Below, piece by piece: positions 8,103 to 14,983 of a stretch of 14,983 nt of DNA. The DNA is from Simkania negevensis (GTDB taxonomy: Bacteria; Chlamydiota; Chlamydiia; Chlamydiales; Simkaniaceae). Location: positions 1-14,983 of the forward strand of contig JACPWA010000121.1 in the NCBI GenBank assembly GCA_016191565.1, given 5' to 3'. The notes under the pieces were generated by a model that worked only from the letters and a program-made list of their open reading frames with translations, had not been told where the DNA came from and searched no databases. A program made the position numbers and the translations under genes. Within the stretch, counting starts at the first letter, position 1. Each line of letters starts with the position of its first letter.

Positions 8103-9178
8103 GCGTAAAGGGAGGTGAAAAGTGGAAGATCGCCGGCTATTTTGGCGTACTTTCTTCTTTTCTGATCATGTCTTTTTACAGTGTGATTGCTGGATGGGGA
8201 ATGAGCTACATTTTGATGTCGCTTAGTGGCTTTTATGAGAAGATCACTCTTAGTGAAATCCCCGCAGTGTTTCACAAACTTTCTTCGGCAGGGGCAATTA
8301 CCGTTTTTTGGCACTTTCTTTTTACCCTCATCACCATGGGAATTGTACTAACAGGGGTGAGAAAGGGGATCGAGTTTTGGTCTAAATTGATGACCCGGGT
8401 CCTTTTCCTTCTTCTTTGTGCCCTCTTTCTATACGCAACGACCATGCCTGGGTTTAAAGAGGCAGCAAGATTTATTTTTTCTCCTGACTTTTCTGAGTTC
8501 AAGTTTTCCAGCGTCCTAGAAGCGCTTGGCCTTGCTTTTTTTACTCTTAGTTTAGGACAAGGGATCATGATCAGCTACGGTATCCTTGCTGGCCTTACCA
8601 TTTTTCCCGTGATTTTTACTTTCCATTTCCCCCCTTCACAGGGTTCAGGGCTGGTATTCAAAACCCTCCCTTATCTGTTTGCACAGCTGCCTGGAGCACT
8701 TGTGATTTCAACTCTCTTTTTTACCCTCTTTGTTTTTACAGCGCTCACCTCAGCGATCCCCTTTGTTGAAGTGGTAGCAACCAATCTTATGGAGCTCAGA
8801 GGGTGGAGCCGCAAAAAAGCGGTTCTCCTTTCTGCCTCCGCGACTTTTCTTCTGGGCATACCTAGCGCCTTGGCTGGAACCTCGTTGCAAGGAGGAACAT
8901 GGCCAGCGATTTATGGTAAAAACTTTCTAGAAACGATCGACGCTCTCGTCTCGGTCTGGATGATCCCAATCGGAGGTCTTCTGACTACGATCTTTATCGG
9001 CTGGAAAATGGAAAAGAGCATCCTCACTACAGCCTTTCCAGAAGGGAAGCTCTGGCAAAAAGGCTTTCTAGTATGGCACTTCTTTATGAAATGGGTGATC
9101 CCGGTGACTATATTGTTGATCATTTTGCAGAAGAGCGGGCTAGTCGATTTTGATCATCTCTTGCTCAAAAGGTCGTAA
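8066..9178 (+). pseudogene. Truncated tandem NSS transporter paralogue
   Basis: This second NSS copy begins abruptly at RHTERAAVGAF, which aligns with RKTQRAAVGAY from residue 67 of the upstream transporter. The first 66 codons, holding TM1, TM2 and the substrate and sodium residues of TM1, are missing. An in-frame TGA lies at 8063-8065. The frame then stays open to the normal end (LVDFDHLLLKRS). A second lesion follows GIMISYG: 24 residues of the upstream copy (241-264) are absent, removing the loop and the first half of TM7. A GTG at 8087 could in theory start a 363-residue product, overlapping the upstream gene by 16 nt. Without TM1 it should not transport. The divergence between copies suggests an old duplication followed by deletion. 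Confidence 0.82.
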
Positions 9179-9186
9179 TTATTTTT

Positions 9187-9220
9187 GAATTCAACATTCA
9201 TTGTCTGAATTTGTTTTTTT
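9187..9220 (+). terminator. Weak intrinsic terminator after the NSS pair
   Basis: AATTCA (9188-9193) can pair with TGAATT (9206-9211), extended by GU pairs, and seven T residues follow at 9214-9220. The stem is short and AT-rich. Its position 10 nt after the stop supports the call. Confidence 0.4.
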
Positions 9221-9227
9221 AAGTCGA

Positions 9228-9257
9228 TTGCAAAAAAAAAATGCTAACCCTTAAAAT
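9228..9257 (+). promoter_or_regulatory. Possible promoter of the SH2-like gene
   Basis: TTGCAA (9228-9233, 4 of 6) and TAAAAT (9252-9257, 5 of 6) are 18 nt apart. They lie between the upstream terminator candidate and the SD of the small gene. The run of A in the spacer makes chance matches likely. Confidence 0.42.
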
Positions 9258-9277
9258 CTTAAAGACAAAACCGTAAT

Positions 9278-9283
9278 AGGAGG
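9278..9283 (+). promoter_or_regulatory. Perfect SD that fixes the start of the SH2-like gene
   Basis: AGGAGG ends 5 nt before the ATG at 9289. An in-frame GTG at 9283 overlaps this SD and so is not the start. Confidence 0.85.
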
Positions 9284-9288
9284 TGGAT

Positions 9289-9654
9289 ATGTCTAGGATT
9301 TCTTCTTGTGTTAACCAGATGGATAGTCATTGGGTGAAAGTAAACCAGCAGCTCATTCAAAAGCATCCCGCTTGGCATGAAGATATCAATGCTCAACAGG
9401 CCGAAGCTCTTTTAAGAGGAAAAGCCCCTTTTACCTATCTACTCCATAAAGGGGATAAGGAATATGCATATTTTATCAGTTTTGTAAAAGGAGACCACAC
9501 TGTATACCATCAGCCTTTTACCTTGGAACATGACCTCAAAGGTTGGTACTACAAAAATGCCACTCCAACTCGACCTACAGAAATCATAGAAGAGCTCATT
9601 CCACAAATGATGCATTGTAATTCTAACGAGTGCCTTATTTTGGCCAGGTCTTAA
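9289..9654 (+). CDS. Small SH2-like domain protein, candidate effector
   Basis: The 121-residue protein has no signal peptide or membrane helix. Its residue order follows an SH2 domain. Trp29 precedes HEDINAQQAEALL (30-42), matching helix alpha-A. TYLLHKGDKEYAYFISFV (49-66) matches the FLVRES strand and beta-C. TVYHQPF (71-77) matches beta-D with the conserved His at 74. GWYYKNATPTRPTEIIEELI (85-104) matches the GxYI strand and helix alpha-B (xSLxELV). The phosphotyrosine-binding Arg of FLVR is replaced by His53. SH2 domains are mainly eukaryotic, though a large family is established in Legionella, and a secreted host-signalling role would fit an intracellular bacterium. Both the fold call and the role are inference from hand alignment. 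The gene stands alone, with a strong SD and a shared downstream terminator. Confidence 0.8.
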   Translation: MSRISSCVNQMDSHWVKVNQQLIQKHPAWHEDINAQQAEALLRGKAPFTYLLHKGDKEYAYFISFVKGDHTVYHQPFTLEHDLKGWYYKNATPTRPTEIIEELIPQMMHCNSNECLILARS

Positions 9655-9701
9655 AAGAAAGTTTGAAGGTTTGTTCTAAAGGAAAAGTTATAGTTTTTTT
9701 G

Positions 9702-9740
9702 CAAAGCTCCTTTTCTTTTTTTCAAGAAAGAAGAGGAGTT
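9702..9740 (+). repeat. Hairpin downstream of the SH2-like gene
   Basis: AAAGCTCCTTTTCTTT (about 9703-9718) pairs with AAAGAAGAGGAGTTT (about 9726-9740), allowing one bulge and one mismatch. No T run follows on either strand, so it is not a classical terminator. It may protect mRNA 3' ends. Confidence 0.4.
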
Positions 9741-9749
9741 TATGTTTCA

Positions 9750-9909
9750 ACCCACATTGAGCAGATGATATGACGAATAGACATAACCTTTTTGCTTCAA
9801 GGGGGATAAAAAATGCTCTTTCTATTGATCCAATAGAGCTGTGCTTTTTTACCCTTCTTGAAGCAAAAACCTTATATTTCTTCGCTCATCTGATCTGCTC
9901 AATGTGGGT
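9750..9909. repeat. 160-bp fold-back inverted repeat between convergent genes
   Basis: The outer arms are perfect over 17 bp (ACCCACATTGAGCAGAT at 9750-9766 against 9893-9909). The inner arms TTTTTGCTTCAAG (9789-9801) and its complement (9857-9869) are perfect over 13 bp, and the core closes with TCTATTG/CAATAGA. The right arm covers the last eight codons of the OppA-like gene, so the left arm is an inverted copy of that coding end. A snap-back duplication or a palindromic element that captured the gene end would both explain it. Confidence 0.75.
9808..9850. terminator. Bidirectional intrinsic terminator for the SH2-like and OppA-like genes
   Basis: The hairpin GCTCTTTCTATTG (9815-9827) with CAATAGAGCTGTGC (9831-9844) has six T at 9845-9850 on the plus strand. 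Six A at 9808-9813 give six T on the minus strand. It is centred in the larger fold-back repeat between two convergent genes. Confidence 0.65.
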
Positions 9910-12900
9910 TTCAAGATGCGCCCATTTTAGGTTAGGAAGACTTGAAAAATGCTTGATTTTGAGGTCTCTTTTTTTTAGAGCTGGGCTTGCATTTGGAGAA
10001 ATAGGGCTGATTGGCATTTCATCTAACAAAATCTCTTCTGCTTGCAAGTAGTATTTTTCCCTTTTTTGCAGGTCTAATTCTCTTTCTGCAAGGTAGAGTA
10101 TTTCTTGATATTTTCTATTTTCCCACTTTGGAAAATTCATAGGCTCTTTGCCCTCTCTAAATGCATTTAAGGTATACATAGGATCATTCACCCAGGGTTG
10201 CCAGCCTATGCATCCGGTATCATAATTTCCCTCACTAATTTTCGCAAATAATAGGTCCCATTTCAAAGGTATGATGGTGCATTCAATAGCAAAAGTATCT
10301 TTCCAGTATTTTTTAATCAATTCTGCAATTTGGTTTCCTGTGTTTCCTGTTAAATACAGAAGCTTAATAGGAGGAAATATTTCTTTAGAAAGATCCATTT
10401 CTTCTAAAGCTTCTATAAAAAGAGTTTTTGCTTTTTGCGGGCTGAAATGGGATAAGGGAGAATCTTTTATAAAGCTATGTTCTCTTGGAAGAGGGCTAAA
10501 TGCTGGGAAGGTATTAAATAAAGAGGCGATCTCTTCTCTACTAATCGCCATGGAAAAAGCTTGCCGCATTTTTTTATTGTTGAAGGGGGGCTTTTGACAA
10601 TTAAATGTGCACCACCACAATCCTTTGTTTAAAAAACTAACTGGCTCATCCTTATTGCTAATACTGAAGAGAGGGTCCCACGTTGTTAAAGGAACCCCTA
10701 TTATGTGGATAATATTTTTCTCAAACAATTCAAAAGCTTGATGACGATTCACCTTCATGATGTGCACCCCCTCTAGCTTAATTTGATTTTCATCCCAGTA
10801 AAGAGAGTTTTTAATGAGCTCATAACCTTCCTGCGGTTTGTTCTTAATAAGCTGAAATGCTCCATTACAGACATAGCCACTTCCTTCTTCAAAGGGCCAA
10901 TTGGGGTGTAGTCCATCGATTAAACGAGAAACTGGGGAATAAATCGTGTGAGCTGTAAGTTCAAGAAAGTAAGGAGTAGGACACCTTAGTTCTACTTTTA
11001 AAGTGATATCATCTAAAGCATGGATGCCAATAGCTTCAGGAGGCGCTACCCCACTTTTGGCAAGCTCTGCATTTTTAATTGGATAAAAAAGATAGGCGAA
11101 GGGAGTTTTGAAGTCGGGAGAAAGAACCTTTTTCCATGCATATTCAAAGTCAAAAGCAGTCACTAAGGAACCATCAGACCATCGAGCATGGCGCAGTGTA
11201 AACACATAAGTTTTAAGGTCGGGAGAGATTTCAACAGATTTGGCTATGCCATATTCGATCTTTCCTTCTTTACTTTCTCTCATCAGCCCTTCTAAGAGCA
11301 TTTTTATAAGAACGGAAGAAATACAATCTCCCCCAATACGAGAATCTAAGGAAATGACCGTATATTCAAGTCCTAGTTTTAATATTCTTTGGTTTTCTAT
11401 CTTTCGCTTCCAACTTGTGAGGACTTCGGTTACAGATTTTTTGACCTGCTCTTGGATAGTAGGAGAAATGGTTGTGATGAGATATCCTAGGAAGGTGCTA
11501 TTTTGCAAATGAAGGATAGAAGCCACAACCTGAGAGTGGTGAAAGTTAAACTTAAGTAAAGTCTGTTCTAGGGTTTTTTTTAAATAATCATCAGAAAGGC
11601 GTATTATGAAAAAGAGTCTACCTTCCTTTTGTTCAAATTGGCAGAAATAATCAGAAGTTTTTGTGTTTTGAAAGCGCATCGCTTCCATCAGGAGCTTGAA
11701 GAGAGTTTCTATTGTTTCTACAGACAAGTAGGTTTGTGCTTCAATCGGTTGGAGCGAATGGAAGAAGTCTTCCAAAAAATCGGGGTTTTGTAAAGAAAGC
11801 TCGGGACAAATTTCCATAAGGGAGGTAAGTCTTTCTCTTTGCTTGAGAATCATCCCTCCGTTGTAGTCTCTAAACTCTCCTACTGCTTCGAGTAATAGGT
11901 TGCTAATTTTTTGACGGGCTAGATAAAAATTGATCGATAGATCTGAGCGAAGCAAAGAAGGGTCTTTTGGCAGGTGGATCCTAAAGACATTCGCTTCAAC
12001 TGGATATTTTTTTTTGAGGTATTGGACAACTTGACACCGCTCTGGGAAAAAGATAAAAGAGCCCTGGACTTTAGCAAATAACTCTACAAGGCTTGGCACT
12101 TCATTTTTACAGATGCGTACTAAAATAACGGTAAAGATCGCCTCCTGAGGGGTTTGTCTATCCAGGAGGATCATCACTTCAGGAATATCTGAGACCTGGT
12201 GAATCTCACGACTTAAAGTAAGGATGTTTTTCAAAACTTCCTCTTCGTTGCGGGTCATGAAAACGCGAGGGACTAATTGCTCCATGCAAAGCTCAATCTC
12301 CTGTTTGAGGAGGACTTTCAGCCTTTTGATCTCTTCAGAAGTGAAGGGAAGCCCGCTTTTTTTATCCAGCTCAAAATAAAGGGTCTTAATAGTGCTTTTG
12401 GAAGTTTGAAACATGTAGGTAGAACCTTTAACAAGTTGCGCTTCGGAAATGAACTTTTTAATTCTTAAGAGAATGTGTTCTTCATCAAAAGCTTCATATT
12501 TATTTTTCAAATGGGCGTGGGCTAAAATGCCAAGGACAGGTTTAGACCCAAAGGTGAAGTAGAGAGAAAAAGGGCTTAGGCGGATATCATAGGAGCTTTT
12601 CAAAGGAAGAAGGGTAATTTTCTGGGAGAGGCTTTTTCTCGCTAGGGCAATAGAGTAGGCGAGCTTGGCAAGATGATGAGGAGTGCGCTGCTGGATAAAG
12701 TCCTCTTCTAAAAATGAGGCGATCCGGTCTAGCTCTCTGAAGACTGAAGCATCGACAAGATAAGGGAGTTTTAAATGTAGTGCTTCTAGCATTTGCTTAG
12801 CGGTGACAAGTTTTGCATGGCAGGGCAAATCCTCTACTAGTTGTCGAGCAGTTATTGAAGGACTAGAAAACTGCTTAGTTGAGGTAGAGAGAATAGGGAA

Positions 12901-12915
12901 AGATTTTTGAATCAT
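9886..12915 (-). CDS. OppA-like family-5 solute-binding domain fused to a large unknown N-terminal region
   Basis: Residues from about 512 to the C-terminus form a family-5 extracellular solute-binding domain, the type that binds peptides for Opp/Dpp ABC importers. Diagnostic stretches include LKTYVFTLRHARWSDGSLVTAFDFEYAWKKVLSP, PFNNKKMRQAFSMAISREEIA and YDTGCIGWQPWVNDPMYTL. OppA proteins are usually about 540 residues; this one is 1009. The N-terminal half (1-505) is soluble-looking alpha/beta sequence (for example FRDYNGGMILKQRERL near 352) and matches nothing I recognise. No signal peptide or lipobox is visible at the N-terminus (MIQKSFPILSTSTKQF), so export to the periplasm by Sec is unlikely. 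No opp permease or ATPase gene is adjacent. A cytoplasmic sensor or a protein exported by another route is possible. The start ATG has a modest AAGGG upstream. Confidence 0.88.
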   Translation of the reverse strand: MIQKSFPILSTSTKQFSSPSITARQLVEDLPCHAKLVTAKQMLEALHLKLPYLVDASVFRELDRIASFLEEDFIQQRTPHHLAKLAYSIALARKSLSQKITLLPLKSSYDIRLSPFSLYFTFGSKPVLGILAHAHLKNKYEAFDEEHILLRIKKFISEAQLVKGSTYMFQTSKSTIKTLYFELDKKSGLPFTSEEIKRLKVLLKQEIELCMEQLVPRVFMTRNEEEVLKNILTLSREIHQVSDIPEVMILLDRQTPQEAIFTVILVRICKNEVPSLVELFAKVQGSFIFFPERCQVVQYLKKKYPVEANVFRIHLPKDPSLLRSDLSINFYLARQKISNLLLEAVGEFRDYNGGMILKQRERLTSLMEICPELSLQNPDFLEDFFHSLQPIEAQTYLSVETIETLFKLLMEAMRFQNTKTSDYFCQFEQKEGRLFFIIRLSDDYLKKTLEQTLLKFNFHHSQVVASILHLQNSTFLGYLITTISPTIQEQVKKSVTEVLTSWKRKIENQRILKLGLEYTVISLDSRIGGDCISSVLIKMLLEGLMRESKEGKIEYGIAKSVEISPDLKTYVFTLRHARWSDGSLVTAFDFEYAWKKVLSPDFKTPFAYLFYPIKNAELAKSGVAPPEAIGIHALDDITLKVELRCPTPYFLELTAHTIYSPVSRLIDGLHPNWPFEEGSGYVCNGAFQLIKNKPQEGYELIKNSLYWDENQIKLEGVHIMKVNRHQAFELFEKNIIHIIGVPLTTWDPLFSISNKDEPVSFLNKGLWWCTFNCQKPPFNNKKMRQAFSMAISREEIASLFNTFPAFSPLPREHSFIKDSPLSHFSPQKAKTLFIEALEEMDLSKEIFPPIKLLYLTGNTGNQIAELIKKYWKDTFAIECTIIPLKWDLLFAKISEGNYDTGCIGWQPWVNDPMYTLNAFREGKEPMNFPKWENRKYQEILYLAERELDLQKREKYYLQAEEILLDEMPISPISPNASPALKKRDLKIKHFSSLPNLKWAHLETHIEQIR

Positions 12916-12957
12916 AGGTTTGCCCTTTTGAAATTTTTCATAGAAGTTATTACGAGA

Positions 12958-12986
12958 ATCTTACAAAATTTTTATACAAGGATCAA
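12958..12986 (-). promoter_or_regulatory. Possible promoter of the OppA-like gene
   Basis: On the minus strand TTGATC (12981-12986) and TAAGAT (12958-12963) are 17 nt apart, each matching consensus at 4 of 6 positions. TATAAA at 12971-12976 is an alternative -10 box without a good -35 box. Confidence 0.35.
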
Positions 12987-13017
12987 CCCCTTAATGTGAC
13001 AGGCTGTTCACCCTGAC

Positions 13018-13079
13018 TTCCCTCCTTGTTTGCTTAAGAATAAGCATTTCGATTATTCTTTTTACAAAGAAGGAGGGAA
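13018..13079. promoter_or_regulatory. Strong hairpin in the divergent oppA-like/MATE spacer
   Basis: TTCCCTCCTTGTTTG (13018-13032) pairs with CAAAGAAGGAGGGAA (13065-13079) at 14 of 15 positions. An inner stem GAATAA (13038-13043) pairs with TTATTC (13053-13058). On the plus strand the inner stem is followed by a short T run, so it could act as an attenuator in a long leader of the MATE gene. Each strand of the arms contains AAGGAGG, but no start codon with a real gene follows. A 12-nt palindrome GGATTTAAATCC lies further down at 13109-13120. Confidence 0.45.
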
Positions 13080-13166
13080 ACCCCTCGTAAAGTCTTACAG
13101 ACCTCCACGGATTTAAATCCCTTACCCAGGTTAACATCCTTGCTTTTTTAGGAAAGAATAAAAAAA

Positions 13167-14531
13167 ATGGAACAGTTTGTAAAAAATCTAACTCCTTACT
13201 CTCCTGGTAGTTTTAAAGAGTTATTTTCCCTTACACTACCCTTAGTCTTTACTTTGTTTTCAGGGATGCTCATGGGTTTTTGTGATCGAGTGTTCCTTGG
13301 ACACTATTCCTTGATCGCACTAGAAGGGGTAAGCTTAGCCAATTATCTTTTAATTCTGTTTCAAATATTTTGCATGAGGCTCAGCTCAATGAACCAGGTG
13401 CTTATTGGAAGAAGTCTCGGTAATAATCGTCCAGAACTAGTTGGACCTTATACTTGGCAAGCTATTTGGAGCTCTTTTGGCACAATGCTTTTGACTTTTC
13501 CCGTGAGCCTTATAATTGGCAAATATTATTTTTTAAAAGAGGAGGTAGGAGTATTAGGTCAGAGCTATTTTTCCATAATGATGATGGTGCATTTTCTTTT
13601 TCCTTTGGGAGCTTCTTTATCAGGATTCTTTCTTGGCATAGGAAAAGCTAGAATCTTAACCTACATTGCTTTGCTAAGCCATCTTCTGAATATTGGACTT
13701 GATTATCTTCTGATCTTTGGATCTAAAGAAGTGGTTCCAGAACTAGGAGTAAAAGGAGCTGCGATTGCAACAGCAGCAGCCCAAGCCTTTTTTTGCCTTT
13801 TGCTATTCTTCTTTTTTATCAAAGAACTTTATGCGCACAAGTATTGTACGCGAACATTCTCTGTTCAAGGAAAACTTTTTTGGGAATTTCTACGCCTTGG
13901 TTTTCCAAGATCTTTAGCTAAGACAAGTCAGTTTCTCTCTTGGGTATGCGCTGTTCGATTGATTTCTACAAAAGGAGAAGATTATATCCTTATTTTATCA
14001 ATTGGGAGCAGCATTTGCCTCCTTTTTACCTCTATTAATGAAGCTCTTGGACAGACACTTATTTCCCTTTTTTCCTTCTTTCATGGGCGTAAGGAATGGA
14101 TATCCATCTGGGCTACTGTCAAGTCCGCTCTTCTTTTTGTCAGCCTCACCTGCTTAATCTCCTCTATTTTGCTTCTTTTTTTTCAGAATTGGTTGATAGG
14201 CTGTTTTGTTAAAGATCCGCTTCCTGCAGAGAAGATGAAGCTTATGATTCTTTCCTGCTATTGGATATGGATGTATCTGTTTTGGCAAGGGCTTGCTTAT
14301 ATTCCTGTTAGTTTGCTAACTGCAATCGGCAAAACATTCTTTTTATTGAAAGTAAATCCATTAAGTGATTGGATGACAAATTTTCTTCCTCTTTTTTTAG
14401 CTTTTGAAGTGTGGTGCATGTCTTCGGATAAGGTGTGGCTTCTCTGTTCTGTGTCTTGTATAGTGTCTATAGTTATCTATTCCTATAAGGTACATTCTTT
14501 ATATAAAGAAAGAGAAGCAACTTTAGCTTGA
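13167..14531 (+). CDS. MATE-family multidrug/cation exporter
   Basis: This is an inner-membrane antiporter of the MATE family (NorM/DinF-like), which exports drugs or metabolites in exchange for Na+ or H+. The 454-residue length and 12 hydrophobic segments fit the family. TM1 (23-45) contains MGFCDRVFLGHY with Asp40, at the place of the conserved acidic residue of NorM proteins. The family signature ELGVKGAAIATAAAQ lies at 192-206 after TM6. Two repeated six-helix halves are visible. The substrate cannot be predicted. The ATG start has GGAAAG about 10 nt upstream, a weak SD, with a leader of up to 250 nt containing a strong hairpin. It converges on serS with a 93-nt gap in which I see no clear terminator. 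Confidence 0.9.
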   Translation: MEQFVKNLTPYSPGSFKELFSLTLPLVFTLFSGMLMGFCDRVFLGHYSLIALEGVSLANYLLILFQIFCMRLSSMNQVLIGRSLGNNRPELVGPYTWQAIWSSFGTMLLTFPVSLIIGKYYFLKEEVGVLGQSYFSIMMMVHFLFPLGASLSGFFLGIGKARILTYIALLSHLLNIGLDYLLIFGSKEVVPELGVKGAAIATAAAQAFFCLLLFFFFIKELYAHKYCTRTFSVQGKLFWEFLRLGFPRSLAKTSQFLSWVCAVRLISTKGEDYILILSIGSSICLLFTSINEALGQTLISLFSFFHGRKEWISIWATVKSALLFVSLTCLISSILLLFFQNWLIGCFVKDPLPAEKMKLMILSCYWIWMYLFWQGLAYIPVSLLTAIGKTFFLLKVNPLSDWMTNFLPLFLAFEVWCMSSDKVWLLCSVSCIVSIVIYSYKVHSLYKEREATLA

Positions 14532-14624
14532 TAAATCCCAGTGACCAAAAATAGAAGAGATTAAAGCTTCGATATAATATCCTTTATGACGCTAACAAGT
14601 AATTTTTTCTCCTATGGTGAGCCT

Positions 14625-14983
<359 letters not shown>

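Noticed and set aside
8087..9178. Second NSS copy as a functional 363-residue transporter
   Set aside because: TM1 and TM2, essential for substrate and ion binding, are absent and TM7 is cut, so a pseudogene is the better call.
9283..9288. GTG at 9283 as start of the SH2-like gene
   Set aside because: It overlaps the SD AGGAGG, which is ideally spaced for the ATG at 9289.
14572..14577. TATAAT followed by an ATG frame at 14586-14816
   Set aside because: The frame is antisense to serS and no suitable -35 box or SD accompanies it.

Overview
The window is AT-rich bacterial DNA. It looks like the chromosome of an obligate intracellular bacterium, most likely an environmental Chlamydiota (Parachlamydia/Simkania/Rhabdochlamydia-like). 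This rests on the mix of genes: a SerRS C-terminus of chlamydial flavour, sodium-symporter-family amino-acid carriers in tandem, an oversized OppA-like protein, a very long coiled-coil protein and a small protein that reads like an SH2 domain. The assignment is an inference from remembered protein families, not a database result.

Layout, left to right. (1) 66-3845 (-): a 1259-residue coiled-coil protein with a Pro/Ser-rich linker and a helical C-terminal domain, with a good sigma70/sigma66-type promoter. (2) 3846-4216: gene-poor, AT-rich spacer. (3) 4217-6040 (-): htpG (Hsp90) with a clear promoter and SD. (4) 6041-6677: spacer holding a 165-bp terminal-inverted-repeat (MITE-like) element and a stretch I cannot assign. 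(5) 6678-8102 (+): a full-length NSS (SNF) amino-acid transporter, followed at once by 8066-9178 (+), a broken tandem paralogue lacking TM1-TM2 and half of TM7. (6) 9289-9654 (+): a 121-aa SH2-like protein behind a perfect SD. (7) 9655-9885: convergent spacer with a bidirectional terminator inside a 160-bp fold-back repeat whose right arm enters the 3' end of the next gene. (8) 9886-12915 (-): a 1009-aa protein with a family-5 solute-binding domain (OppA-like) joined to about 505 residues of unknown N-terminal sequence and no signal peptide. (9) 12916-13166: divergent promoter region with a strong hairpin. (10) 13167-14531 (+): MATE-family exporter. (11) 14625-14983 (-): 3' end of serS, running off the window.

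Functional theme. The transport genes (NSS carrier, OppA-like protein, MATE exporter) fit a nutrient-scavenging intracellular lifestyle. The coiled-coil protein and the SH2-like protein are the best candidates for host-interaction factors. Genes are mostly single transcription units with their own promoters; no long operon is evident. The points most worth a second look are the SH2-like fold with His in place of the FLVR arginine, the OppA fusion without a signal peptide, the NSS carrier that appears to have lost both side-chain ligands of the Na1 site, the decaying tandem NSS copy, and the two palindromic repeat elements of about 160 bp.
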